Assembly: GCA_034509425.1 (NCBI GenBank)
Contig: JAVTVJ010000033.1
Coordinates: forward strand, 3,658,001 to 3,722,000
Source: Eopsaltria australis
Lineage: Eukaryota; Chordata; Aves; Passeriformes; Petroicidae
DNA: 64,000 nt
Reading direction: 5' to 3'
The notes under the pieces are model-generated. The model worked only from the letters and a program-made list of their open reading frames with translations. It made no database searches and was not told the DNA's origin. The position numbers and the translations under genes are program-made. Below are positions 1-11,500 of the stretch, piece after piece (within the stretch, counting starts at the first letter, position 1; each line of letters starts with the position of its first letter).

Positions 1-691
1 ATGGTCTACCAAGAAGGATCTGTCTTTTAATGAATGAATAAATTAATTAGTTAAAAACTGTGACCTTGCCATGATACAGTGATTATTTTCTGTTGCATTT
101 CGGTTTTCTCCTTATAGTTATTTCACCTACAGCTGTCAAGAGCAGAAATACTGAATAAATCATTGCCTAGATAAAGAACTTGTACTTGCACAGAACTTCA
201 TGAATGAAATTAAATAAAAGGTGCAGAAAAGATCATGAGAAAATTATGTGGTTTGAAATTTTCATTCACTTAAGATATGAAAAATGGTAAAGTTGGAAGA
301 ATCTCCAGGCAGGTATTGATTGCATATACTCCTATGTTGGAGACTTTGTAAAAAATTTCTCCTTAGGTGCCTGAGTGTAACTATAGGAATAGTCTCAGAC
401 GCTCACAAAATTATTTAGTGTCCTGTTTAATAGTGAGATATTAATATGTAATTATCTCTGCTGGACTCAGCTGTAAACTGATAGCCTCTATGACTCTTGT
501 CAACTCAGAACCAAAATGGTTTAAAAATTGTGTCTTATCAAATTTTATCTCCTATGAAGCTGCTTCCTCCTTTCTCTCAAATAATACCAATTTTTACTGT
601 GTTTTGTTTTAGAGCCAACTTTTTCATCTAGGCCTATGCCACTTGTTCATGTCATGTCTCCTTTCCAGACGTGCGTCTTTGTCAATGATGT
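1..691. other. AT-rich unique sequence, no gene seen
   Basis: I see no repeat family, RNA gene or convincing coding frame here. The text is AT-rich with stops in all frames. Confidence 0.6.
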
Positions 692-845
692 GACCCCAAG
701 ATTAGCTCAGTCAATTAGAGCATGGTTCTAAAGGTGATAAGATCCCTAGGGTTGTAAGGTTAATCCCTGCATGGGCCATTTACTTAAGAGCTGGGCTTGA
801 TGATCCTTGTGGGTCCCTTCCAACTCTGAATTACTGTTAATCTAA
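692..845 (+). mobile_element. tRNA-Ile-derived SINE with CR1-like tail (TguSINE1-like)
   Basis: The head (about 692-778) aligns by eye with tRNA-Ile. An A-box-like TAGCTCAGTCA lies at 703-713, a B-box-like GGTTAATCCC at 758-767, and the acceptor-side remnant is TGGGCCA. The anticodon arm is scrambled, so this is not a working tRNA. The tail (about 790-835) carries TGATGATCC and GGGTCCCTTCCAACTC, the usual 3' end of avian CR1 LINEs, which implies mobilisation by CR1 machinery. No poly(A) tail is present, as expected for CR1-mobilised SINEs. The 3' microsatellite has decayed to TTACTGTTAATCTAAG. Such tRNA-Ile/CR1 chimeras are known in songbirds; naming the exact subfamily needs a library search. 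Confidence 0.82.
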
Positions 846-1898
846 GATGATTAGCTAAGCAAAATAATAAGTAATGGAAGGTCATGCTTCTCTGTGCAAA
901 TGCATGATAGCACAATTCTTTGTGAAATGAGTATTATCTTCCATCATAACAAAACAGGAAATCAGTGTTGTCACTATAAGGGAAACAGGCTTAAAAATAT
1001 TGTAACTTTATTGTATAATGACGATCCGTGTTCCAGGTGAGATGTGGTGAAATGATTTAATGAAACATACATAAATGTTAGAACTATAAAAGATAATCTG
1101 CTGGGGGTATTAGGTATTCTCCTAATTTGTGTTGCTTTATGTAGAAGCTAATACAATACAAAAAAGGGATCTGAGACCTTGAGTCAGCTGTTTTCTAAGT
1201 AAGGAAACACAGAAATTCAAAAGACCTTGCTATGTATGCAGTTTATCCCTGACACGCAAACCTTAGAAAAATAATTCCTCTCTTCACAGAGAATTGGAAA
1301 AACCCTCATAGGATCCCAGAATCTATAGATAATAACTGTCTAATTACTAAAAAAAAAAACACTTACAAATCTAATTTCTTCTCTGATAATTTTTCCTTTA
1401 TTTTTTCAGTTGTTATTAAAGAAAAGGGAATAACTTGCTTTGATGTGATTTTTTTTCAGATTGTCTGCTTAATTTGCCAAATTGTTGCAGTAAATATAAG
1501 TAGTAATTTATATGTGTCTTTTGAACTGTAAGTCATAATAAGTTTTAAATCTAAGTTTTTTAGTTGGGGGGTTGGTTCATAGTAGCTGAGTTTTCTTTTA
1601 ACTTAAAAACATCACTGTCATAAATATAGACTTTTACTGGAGGTGAAGAAAATGTACTAATTAACCTTTCCTTATAATAAAATCTAGATTTATGAAGGCA
1701 TTAGTGTCGCTATGTTAAGCAGATCCACCAGGGAGAGCAAGAGCTAAAACATTGAATACTGCAGTGGAACTCAGTATTAATTTCAGACCATACTCACAAC
1801 TGTGCTAACTGTAGTAAAAAACTTTAAATTACATTGGTCATCTGCTTTAACATTCAAATTTTGGGGGTATTAAGTTTTTTTAAAATTCAGCTAAATGA
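846..1898. other. AT-rich unique sequence, no gene seen
   Basis: Nothing recognisable apart from short A and T runs, for example near 1350 and 1440. No open frame of interest. Confidence 0.6.
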
Positions 1899-2229
1899 AC
1901 CATCTCTAGGTTGAACAGTCTCAGTTATCTCTGACTTTCCTCACAGAAGGAAATGCTGCAGTCCCTTTGTCATCTTTGTGGCCCTTTTCTGGACTGTCTT
2001 CAGTATGACCACATCTCTTTTGTACTGGAAACCCAGAACTGCACAGTACTCCAGGCGTGGCTTCAGTAGTGCCAAATAGAGAGGAAAAACCATCTCCCTT
2101 CACCTGCTCCATCTAATGCAGTTCTGGATACCATTTGTCTGCTTTGAAACAAGGGTACATTACTGTTTCATGTTCAACTTGGGTAACCAACTGGAAACCC
2201 AGGTCCTTTTCTGTCAAGCAGCATTCCTT

Positions 2230-2556
2230 CTAGGTGGTGCACAGCATGCACTGGTGCCTTGGGTTGTTCCTCTCCAGGTGCAGGATTTTGAATTTTTCCC
2301 TGTTCAACTTCCCCTTGTTGAACTTCATTATGTTCCTGTCAGCCCACTTCTCCAACCTGTCAAGGGCACTCTGGATGGCAGCACAACACTCTGGCCTATC
2401 AGCCACTCCGCCTTGTTTTGTGTCATCAGCAAGTTTGCTGAGAATGCGCTCTGTCCCATCATGAAACTCATTAACAAAGATGTTGGATGGGATAGAGCCC
2501 ATTATTAATCCCTGGCTAGCTGCTGACTTCCAACTAGATTTTGTGTCGCTGAACAC
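2230..2556 (-). pseudogene. CR1 reverse transcriptase palm remnant
   Basis: A 108-codon open stretch keeps the order typical of CR1 RT. First comes a degenerate QG..GS..SNIFVNE block. Next is the catalytic motif C as LADDTK, with the two aspartates encoded at 2422-2427. Then follow LDRLEKWADRN and MKFNKGK. The usual FADD phenylalanine is replaced by leucine. Upstream, around 2660-2690, motif A survives as LD followed by a degraded LDFSKAFDT-like block, preceded by an in-frame stop. The chosen start methionine is only the first in an open run, not a real start. The protein would have copied CR1 RNA at the insertion site; here it is a fossil. Confidence 0.88.
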
Positions 2557-2949
2557 GACCCTCTGGGCCCAGCCTTTCAGCCACTTTTAAATTCAGTTCA
2601 TTCCTCATCCATCCTACACATGAACCTCTTGTCTATGAGGATTTATGGAAGACAGTGCCAAAATCCTTAATGTCGAGTTAGACAATATCCACTGCTTTCC
2701 CTTCAACTACCAAGTCTGTCATTTGAAATCAGAAAGCTATCAGACTGCTCAGGCATTTTACTTTGGTGAATTCATGCTGAGTATTCCTGTTGTCTGTCTT
2801 CTTGGGTGTGGAAATATGTTCTAGAATTAATTGGTCATTCACCTTCCTGGGGATCAAGGTAAGGTTGATGAACCTGGAGTTCCTTGAGAACCATTTTCAA
2901 GAATGAAAACAGTCTTTGATTTCCTTCAGCCTTCAGGCACTTCTCCCAA

Positions 2950-3229
2950 TCACCACAACCATTCAGAGATTATCAAGAATAGCCTTGCAATGACATCAGT
3001 GAGCTCCATCAGTAATTGTGGGTGTATTGCATCAGTATTATGGACTTTATAGCCATTTTGCATAAATATTCTGTACCCTGATCCTTTTCCACCAAAGTAA
3101 AGTCTTCCAGCCTTTGTCCTTGGTTTCAGGCCCCTGGGATTCCTGAAGATTGATCTTGTTAGTAAAGAGTAAGGCAAAGGTACTATTTAGTATCTCAGCC
3201 TTTTCCATGTCCTGTGTCACTTTCTCCAT
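2950..3229 (-). pseudogene. CR1 ORF2 linker region between endonuclease and RT (remnant)
   Basis: Two overlapping frames together cover the conserved CR1 linker. One carries MEKAEILNSTFALLFTNK then SQGPETK (about 3229-3115). After a frameshift the other carries HPQLLMELTDVIARLF (about 3020-2965). The canonical family reads roughly EKAEVLN, SQGPE, then HPRVLRELADVIA. A further block at 3340-3240 (GKNHSNVRGKKCFYKYTGDK-like) is the segment just before it. The frame change between these blocks shows at least one indel. Confidence 0.85.
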
Positions 3230-3665
3230 TCAGCAGCAGGCCCACATTTTTCTTAGTGTCTTTCTTTTGTCACCTGTGTACTTATAGAAACATTTCTTAC
3301 CTCTGACATTGCTGTGATTTTTTCCAGAATTTCCTTGTCCAAAAGGCCTCCTGACGCCTTTTTTTTTTTTTTCCAAATTCTTTTCTCTTTTAGATAGAGT
3401 ACTAATGAGATGGTGATTACTTTGGAGTCAGGTGAATGAGAATGGCTTTTCTTAGGCCTCTCTCTATTCTAGGGTCTTACCCCATGAGAATCTTTCAAGA
3501 AGATTAGTGAAGAGGAAGTGATCCCTCCTCTTCTGAAAGGGTCCTTCATCTTCTGAAGTCCAGTTATGGTCTTGATGTTTGCTCTACTTCGACCTCACAG
3601 GATCCAGAAGCCATTACTGAAACCAACACTGACCTTCAGATCACCAAAAAATCTTTGATTTTAAA

Positions 3666-4230
3666 TAAGAGGCACAAATGTTTCTAAATACTAACCAGGC
3701 AATTGTCCTTTCTGTTGACTTACTGATTTACTGATAAAAGAATTATTTTGATTACCTAGAGAAGGGAAGGAAGCAGTTTTGGAATATCTTCTCTACAGAC
3801 ATTATCTAAATTATCAACGCAAATTGTCATCTACGCATTAACTTTTTCTGTTTGACATGAATTAACCTGTAGTTACAAAAGATTAGAGTTGGGGAAAACA
3901 GATAATTTTGCCTCATACTTCTATTAATAGTATGACAAAGTGTATCACTGCAGCTTTATTAGTGGTTACTTTTGCAAACACAGACTCAAAAAAGTATGTT
4001 ATTCCAATATCTATGCATGACAGCATCAAGCTTGTGCCATGTTAATTTCAGTAGTGTTGAGATTGAGCTTGAAGATATTTTGGGAGAGAAGATAATGACA
4101 TGGCTGCACATAGACTGGTAAAGTACAAGATTGGAAGCTTTGGCTTTCTAAGGACTCAAAGAGCACAGTTACCTGTCTCAAACACTCTTTAGGCCACAGA
4201 AGGACTTTGCCATGAAATAAGCACAGAAGG
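3666..4230. other. Unique sequence between CR1 and the LTR
   Basis: No recognisable repeat or gene. The 5' part of the downstream LTR may extend into it, since I could not fix that boundary. Confidence 0.5.
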
Positions 4231-5141
4231 GAGCAACAGGATGGTGCTAACTGCAGGTCTGGCAGAGGTGAGGTCTGGGTAGCACATCCTGGTCAATGCA
4301 TCCAGTCATAATCCAAACAATAATAATACCAAAATTCCCACTCTGGCAAAGTGTGTAAAGAAGCAACTGCAAATATAAATATCACTGGTCAAACAATGAT
4401 AACCCCAAATTATGGGACAGATGGCATTTGCAACCACCAATGACCAAGCAAGCTCCCTGGATATGCCTCCCTGGATATCTGGAACTTGGACTGGAAGATA
4501 AGCCACCACAACAAGAACTCAAGATAAGATAAAGGGGGTGTAATTGTCTGCGTGTTATCTCAGACCTAGGGGAAGGTAACAAAGCTGGGGGAGAAGAATG
4601 GATCACTGATAATGGGCACAAAGAATGCAGAATATATGGGCCACAAGGAAAGCCAAGTCAGCAACCCTGCTGAAATCAGCTCCAAGTGAGTAGAAGACAA
4701 TTCTGGCAGGTGGAGATTCCAACCATGGACTCAAGGCCCACTGAAGCAAGCAACCCGGTGACTCAGAAGAAGTGAAAGACTGAGCGTGGTACTAATTAGC
4801 ATTAAAAGTGAGGGAATAATTTAACCAATAGACTAAGAGAACTGAGTATCCAATAAGCATTAATTATCTGCTAAAATCTACAAATAGTAAAGACTTTTTC
4901 ATGACCTTGGGACCCCATACCACTGAGAAGCTCAGGGGTGAAGGAGGACCAACAGACTGACACTGGATCCATGGATGGTCACTATCTTGTGCTTGGTCTC
5001 TCTGTCTCTCTCATATCTTTTCTTTTTATCTCTCTACCTCAAATTTGTTGTTAAATAAAATCTGTATTATTGATTTTGACAATATGTCTCATTTGCACTT
5101 TAATTGTAGCAGAGACATCTCTCAATAATTGGTTCTTAACA
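4231..5141 (+). mobile_element. Probable endogenous-retrovirus LTR, plus orientation, 5' boundary unresolved
   Basis: The right end is LTR-like. A pyrimidine-rich stretch (about 4998-5040, TCTCTCTGTCTCTCTC) is followed by a polyadenylation signal AATAAA at 5054-5059. A T-rich downstream region follows, and the segment ends in GGTTCTTAACA at 5131-5141, an imperfect CA-terminated LTR edge. The text AGCAGAGACATCTCTCAATA just before the edge resembles avian ERVL-type LTR ends as I remember them. The left edge should start with TGTT and mirror the right end, but I did not find a clear match, so 4231 is approximate. A 12-base near-repeat CTCCCTGGATAT occurs at 4453 and again at about 4467. No internal retroviral sequence is attached. 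Confidence 0.55.
5054..5059 (+). terminator. LTR polyadenylation signal AATAAA
   Basis: AATAAA sits about 80 bases before the LTR right edge and is followed by a T-rich region, the normal layout of an R/U5 boundary. It is only supported by its place in the LTR. Confidence 0.45.
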
Positions 5142-6687
5142 GGCATCTTAATATTCATCTGAATATTTTTCCTTGAAGAATATCACAATAGGGAATGGTT
5201 TCACCCTATATCTGTGTAAAGATACATAATATCAGTAGTGTTAAAAGAGCCTTTTTGTTTTCATTTAGAGAAACCAATGTCCTGTTCTCTTCAGTGGGAA
5301 TGTGACTGGGAGCAAAATTAGAGAAAACTAAAGTTACATTCACATTCTAACGGAAGATGTAACAGTAGAGAATCTATAGGATGAAATGCAATTGCTACTT
5401 TCTGGATGGAATCTTCCTGGACAGAATGTGATTGGCTTGCATGGAATATATTCCATAGTGTTTCCCAACACACACAGCTTGCAACCATAAGCACATTGAT
5501 AAGAGGTATGACACCCTCCACATGGAGGGTGAAGCAAAGACACCACAGCCAGGCTCTGTGGTAGTCCTTGCAGGGATGGGAAGCTGACAGCATCATGGAG
5601 TGGATACATGAGCACTGTACCCACTGCGCAAGTGCTCCGGATTTTATTGACTACACCTTAAGAGCGAAACAAAAGAGTTTTACACCAATCAGTAACAAAA
5701 GCATGTGTGAATAGTCACTCCAGCTCCAACTAAATGTAAAGAAATAGTGTAAAAGTGACTCAAGAATGGCTAGAAATTAGAGAAGACTCCATTATAACTA
5801 ATGGGATCAGAAGGGCTGAAACTGTACTTCTCTCCCATAAGGATACCTAATGGCAAGAACTTTATGAGCATTAAATTATTATCTTGAGCTCGTTTTCCAT
5901 GTTGATTTGAGCTTGTCTCTATATTGCTTCAAATTTGTTTTTGCAGTCAGTTACTATCACCAGCAATCTTTGAACCTTATCTATTATAATTTTCTATTAT
6001 CAGCATGCTTGTTAATAAAGCGTCTTACTCTGTAAAATGTTTACTTTAGTCCCTCAAGGATGCTAGCGGTTGCCAACTGTGGATAACATATTTGACAAAA
6101 TCAGGAAGATCCAGGTCTCCTTTTCTAAATTGTTAAAAAGGATTTGATTCTGATACTGTTGGCAGGTATCCCTGAGTAAGTTAATTGAACCACTTTCCAA
6201 TACAGGGGAGTCCCCATAATGGAGCACTGACAGAATGGTCAGGTACAAGGGTCTTGCTTTCCCAGGGCATTGGCAGACTGATCAAACATAAAGGGTTCAA
6301 GGAACCCCTCCACTTTTATATGACACTTATCTGTGCTTCATACAATGTCCCTAATTCATACAGCAAATAATTTAAATTCAGCTATCAAGAAGACACTCTA
6401 TAGAAACTTCATGCTTCACACAGCAATTTTCTTTAAACTACTTCTACTTAAAAGAAGCTGTGCTGAATGTGCATTATTTATTTTTTATGTTTACACTAGA
6501 GATTGTGGGCATGTATGTAAGTCTGTTTGCTTAAAACCTACCTGTCAAACGTGCCTCATTGTGAAGGATGTCCCTTATTTTAGACTCAAACCTGATGCTA
6601 TGCTAAATTTATTCCTTTAAATTACTTATATGAGAAATGCTGATTCAGTACATTGAAGTGATTCAAAACGTTACGCTGAGTCTGCTT
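5142..6687. other. Unique sequence with two adjacent hairpins
   Basis: No gene recognised. The only notable structures are two inverted repeats near 5512-5561. Short frames on the minus strand across 5318-5624 have no family resemblance. Confidence 0.55.
5512..5561. repeat. Two adjacent perfect inverted repeats
   Basis: CACCCTCCA (5512-5520) pairs with TGGAGGGTG (5523-5531), leaving a 2-base loop. A second short hairpin, CCACAG (5543-5548) with CTGTGG (5556-5561), follows 11 bases later. No flanking terminal repeats mark this as a transposon. Confidence 0.6.
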
Positions 6688-6726
6688 TCCCAGTAGGGAC
6701 CGTGACAGTGGGTCTCACTACTGGGA
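6688..6726. repeat. Imperfect inverted repeat (stem-loop)
   Basis: TCCCAGTAG (6688-6696) is exactly complementary to CTACTGGGA (6718-6726). The inner GGACC and GGGTCT extend the stem after a small bulge. Local GC content is above the surrounding average. Confidence 0.6.
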
Positions 6727-8396
6727 TCACACTCACTGCCAATACCCTACCTCATATAGCTGACAACAGAACTTTCCCACAGAAGATATGTGCAGGGAAA
6801 CAATGTTTTTCAGAGCCAAGTAAGAAGAGCTAGTTGTTAACTCCATTGTCTTGAATATTTGATGGTTCAGTGAACCCTGTATTTCACTGTCCCTCCTCCC
6901 CTATTTGCCTATGGGATAAAACTACATGGGTCAATCTTGAAGAAAGTCTAAATGCTCCCCCTAAAAAAAATTTGCATGATATTTTATTATTTTGTTCTTC
7001 CCCGAGAAATGAATGTGAGGCTGACTAGATATAACATCAGCACAAGTAATTAGCTATTATATGTTGTATTTTTAATGTCAAAATTTTCCTTTAAAAGTAA
7101 TTTAAAACCAAATTAATTTAGAAATGCCAAATTCATCCCTTTATCATTGTATTTCTGTAAATAACCTTGCTTTATTGCAGATGACTTTGTACAAGGTCTT
7201 AATTTTTTTTCCATTGTCTATCATCTTTTCAATGCTCAGAAACCAAAAAGACAGTAGTAATGAAAATATCTTATAAAAGCCCACAACATATCAAGCACAG
7301 TATATTGAGGATTAATTAAATACTTTACTTTGTGTATGTGGGGGTTGTTTTGTTTAAGATGCAAGTGCAGTATCATTGCAGTATCTGATACCTGTAGCAG
7401 CTTGACCATTTTTTATAGCAGCAGGAAGATTAATGTGGTTGTATAATAGCCTAATTAAGTATAAATTTGGTTTCTCAGGTGTCTGAAAAGTCCTTGAGGT
7501 TTCTGAAACAGAAAGATTAGTGAGAGGATTATTCTTTCTGGGACAAGAACTGGAAAATACTTATTTCACAAAGAAGATTTTTTCTTTAAAGAAAGAATCA
7601 AAAATACAAATAAAATGTCTTTAACAGAAAACCTTTATTTTTTCATTTTTAATGCAGAGTATTCAAGATGTCACTGTGATTCATACATATACTGCTTTGG
7701 AAACTTTTCCACCTTACTTGTAGGGAGGCAGCAATATAATATATAAGGGTTAACATTTTTAATATTGAATAGTCATCTAGATGTGCTTCTAGTAATTTTT
7801 CTGGCTAAGCAGTCATTCTCTGTGATAGAGCATGATTTATTGCCCAGAAAACTCAGAGGCATCACTAAATTTTGGCAAAACAGGTAACAAATCATGTACT
7901 GAAGCGTAATGATTGGTAAGTAAAGATTCTTTTTGTTCTCCAGAGGAAAAAAAATTGCTAACAAGAACATTAGCTACCTTACAGCAATATACACACAATT
8001 CTTATAAAGCATGAGCTCTTAACTAATGTAATTTCCTTACCAAATGGAATCTTTAAAGAAATAATTGTAGGGAATAGTGTTTTTCTTATGGTCACATTTT
8101 CTTATTTTTTTTTCTTTTTGCTTTGTTTTCTTTTTAAGTCCTGGCCACATATGCTTTGCTTCAATTTTACCATATGATTGGTTTGAGTATTTTCAGCACG
8201 GAAGGAAGAATATTTTTCTCCTTTTCAAGTTCTCTCTAAGAACACATCAGACTGATCTTCACTTCAGTGTTCAGTCCTGCTGAATAGCCACAAAGGCAGG
8301 TTTTAGACCTGTCCCCCACATAAGGCAATCTCTTATTGGCTATGTGCCTGCACGTTTTCATCCTGCTTTTCTCTTCCCTACTTTCAGAAAGTTGTT
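6727..8396. other. AT-rich unique sequence, no gene seen
   Basis: Nothing recognisable. The short frames here are not similar to any family I know. Confidence 0.6.
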
Positions 8397-8506
8397 TGGG
8401 TTTTGTTTTATTTTGTTTTGTTTTTTGTTTGTTTTGGTTTGGTTTAGTTGGTTAGTTAGTTTATTTGTTTGTTTGTTTTGGGGTAGGGGGGTGGTCATGG
8501 GTGGTA
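8397..8506. repeat. T/G-rich simple repeat
   Basis: Degenerate (TTTTG)n and (TTTG)n units on the plus strand pass into GGGGTAGGGGGGTGG at about 8479-8493. The phenylalanine/leucine-rich reading frames crossing this tract are a product of the repeat. Confidence 0.8.
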
Positions 8507-11500
8507 GAAGATCCACTGATTTTTTTTATAGGCTTTCTGTACTGTGTAGCAGAAACAACCGAAAATTTAAGTTTGCTTTACTTTTTTCCTCATGCCCTCA
8601 GTAAATTCTCCATTCTGATTTTGGATCCTTCTAATTTATGCTTCTTTTTTTATCATTGCTACATTGGGAAAACAGATTTTATGGAACAGGAAATCATGTC
8701 CTCAAAAATCAAACAAATAAAAAGCCTTTGTTACTCAATGCTGTTGCTCACATAAAGCCACCTACATCAATTTGAAACACACTAGCTGTTTATCCTACAC
8801 TCCAGAAGCAAGAATTTAAAATTATCTTTCTTTTTTCTATAAATCCTAGGAGTATGGTTTTGATCTGAAATAGAAACAAAAGTCTTGCAATTTATCTGCA
8901 AGATGAGATTACCTCTGGCCACATCCAGGTTATTAACAAAAATGCTCCCTCTGCATCTTCAAAATGATACACTGGTGTCATGATACTTCCTTGTTTCAAG
9001 GAATGTGAGCAATCTGTCAGCAACCATAATTACATAGACTAGTTTTCCCTGTGCTTACAAGGTAAAATGTAAAGGAGAACATTCCTTTTTTTCTTGCAGA
9101 AGAGCCCCTCTCTCGATCACCAACAAACAAAAAAACCCCCACAAAACCCCAAAGGAAAAACTGTTTCTTTAAAATTGTTTGGGCAAAATTATTAGAAATA
9201 GCAAACATGGAAGCAATCAAAAAGTCCATGAACAAACAACATGCATACTTTTTATGCCTGCTTTAGGCAGTCCTTTTCTAATTTTCTGACAGCTGGCTTC
9301 TCAAACTCTGCAGTGACATTTTGTTAACAAGCTATTCATTTGCTGTGATGAACAGGCACAATTTTGATATCCTTCAGACTAAAACATGTCTTATCTCACT
9401 ATTGGAAAACCTGTCATCTTCCCCTAACTAAATATATGGCTAGTGCTTGGACAGTAGTTTCACTACTGGAAATTATCCAGATTTACTTTCTAAAGAAGAT
9501 ATTGCATAGAATAATGTGTAGAACTTCTATCTTAATACCTGTAAAAAAAGGTGTTTTGTTTTGCATTCAGGCTGTTAATTTAACTGTCCCTCAGAGAAAT
9601 CAGTTGGAGTTTTTCTGATGGGATATAGAACAATTAAAAGTATCAAGAAGAGTCTTTCCCCAAAGCTACATGTATTACAGTACCCTTTTTTAACCACACA
9701 GTAGGAGCTGCATCTGGTTCTTGAAACTGTAGTTTTATAGCTTAACAAAAGAGGTAAAAAGTTAAAAAGCTTTTGAAGTTTTTACTTTAGCTAGACAATT
9801 CTTTGAATCAAATAATAGAAATTTAAATCCTGTTTTGTTTTGTTTTTCATTAAAATGGTTTGTCTTTTGTCAGTTATCATCAAAACAGGTTTTTCAATAA
9901 GGGAAATTAACTACTCTATAATCTGCAGCTTTTACAGAAAAAGAACTCCATACCCAAAATAAAATCAACAATCTTAACATTGGAAATCTTCCTGCTTTAA
10001 AAGGGCTCAAATGAGCATATTGTGTTAATGAAATATAACAAAATGGTAAAATATTGCCATTCTATAAGATAATGCAAATTACCCTTTTTATAATGTAAGA
10101 TATGTTTATTCAGAGGAGTACAATTCTCATAACACATTGTAAATAATATCTTTTACAATTTATGTCTGTTTGGTCTTTTTTAAGACCAAATTATGTGTCT
10201 AGAATTTGTCCCAGTCATTGCCTCAGATATGGAAAACGGTCAACTTAAGTTTTGGGAAAATCTGAATTATCATGCACTGCTGAAGTTTTTTCTTTATTTT
10301 TGTATCTGGATGGTTTCATTTTTACCGTTTGGGGTAGCTATATTTGGTTCCCTTATTTCACTTTCAAAATTGTATGAGGACTGCACATAAAAATGTACCT
10401 ATGCTTTCAAACATCTTAAATATTGTAGTGGTTTCTGTATATTGGATTAAAATCAATAATATTTTCCTCTTTCATGTAAGGTCAGACAACATAAAAATAT
10501 AAATTGTCAGCATAAATCTCTTTTAATTTTATGATTTTTTTATACTGCATGCCCTGATAGAAGTTTCAAAGAATTTCTCACAGGGATGCAAGCACTGTGA
10601 TGTGTATATTTTTATACCTCTCCCTTCATAAAGCTATCACTTTGTTCTCGGGTGCCACCACCTCACTCAGCATCTATGTCATTACACTTTGCCATTACCC
10701 ATGGGATTTTACTGCTGCTGCAAAATTGTAAGTTGCATCTTTATCACTATACCTGATAAATGTGTACACTGACAAGCCACCTTGCCACATAGCAGATATA
10801 ATTCCACTTCACTCACTCTGGTAGAGACTATAACCTAAAATAAAGCTTAATCATATCAAATACCCATTAATAGTGAATGTGGGTCAGAAGAGGGACATTA
10901 AAGATACGGACTATGGGCCAGATATTTCAAAACACTGAGCAAGAATATGCTTAGATTTAATGCTCACAGTAACTCACAGGTGAAGACATAAAGCTTAAGT
11001 CTTCCATTAGAAAGCCTCACTCAGAAAACATACAGAAAGATATATTTAAGAATTTGTAGTTTCCAGGTAAGATCAGTTACCCACTTAGTTTCAGTCTTCC
11101 AAATAATTGAGCAAAACTCAGGCTTGTTTGTTTGTTGTGGCTTTATTGTTTGGTGCTTTTTTTAATCCAGTAGTGAATCTGTCTGCTTTTTCAACTGCCT
11201 TTATGTTAAAGAAAAATTACATACAAAGACTGAGATAGAGGTCCAGTTCCTTTCTGTGCGTGAGTAGATTAAAAACATATTTCAATTTTCCACTTAAGTG
11301 CCCTAACCATTGTGTAAGCTACTAAGTCTATTAGGATGGTTCCACTGTGCAGAACATAATTCAAGAATCATTGAGTCATACAAAGAAAACATAAAAAGAA
11401 GCACTGCTTTGTAGCTTTAGTAGTTGCAGACCTTACCAAGCTGGGTGGAAGCCTAAATCTAGTGCCAACTGATGGGACAGCTTCTGTATTTTAACCAGTG

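Larger units (their letters stand above)
1899..3665 (-). mobile_element. CR1 LINE, long decayed copy, truncated at both ends
   Basis: On the minus strand the segment reads 5' to 3' from 3665 to 1899 through consecutive parts of CR1 ORF2. These are a C-terminal endonuclease remnant (about 3665-3430), the linker, the reverse transcriptase (about 2900-2260) and the region after the RT (about 2230-1899). Frames shift repeatedly and stops interrupt it, so it is long dead. A T run of about 12 at 3361-3372 and poorly matching sequence up to about 3425 split the element. The 3' untranslated part and the terminal ATTCTATG-type repeats normally kept by CR1 copies are missing. The break at about 1899 falls where the sense text reads GTTCAACCTAGAGA. 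Loss of the 3' end suggests a later deletion or rearrangement. Confidence 0.9.

Noticed and set aside
692..778. Functional tRNA-Ile gene
   Set aside because: The anticodon arm is scrambled, the B box is degenerate, and the head continues directly into a CR1-like tail, so it is the head of a SINE.
2116..2508. 130-codon plus-strand open frame
   Set aside because: It is the complement of CR1 reverse transcriptase on the minus strand.
8344..8755. Hydrophobic small membrane proteins (86 and 96 codons)
   Set aside because: Their F/L/V/W/C-rich content comes from the T/G-rich simple repeat at 8397-8506.
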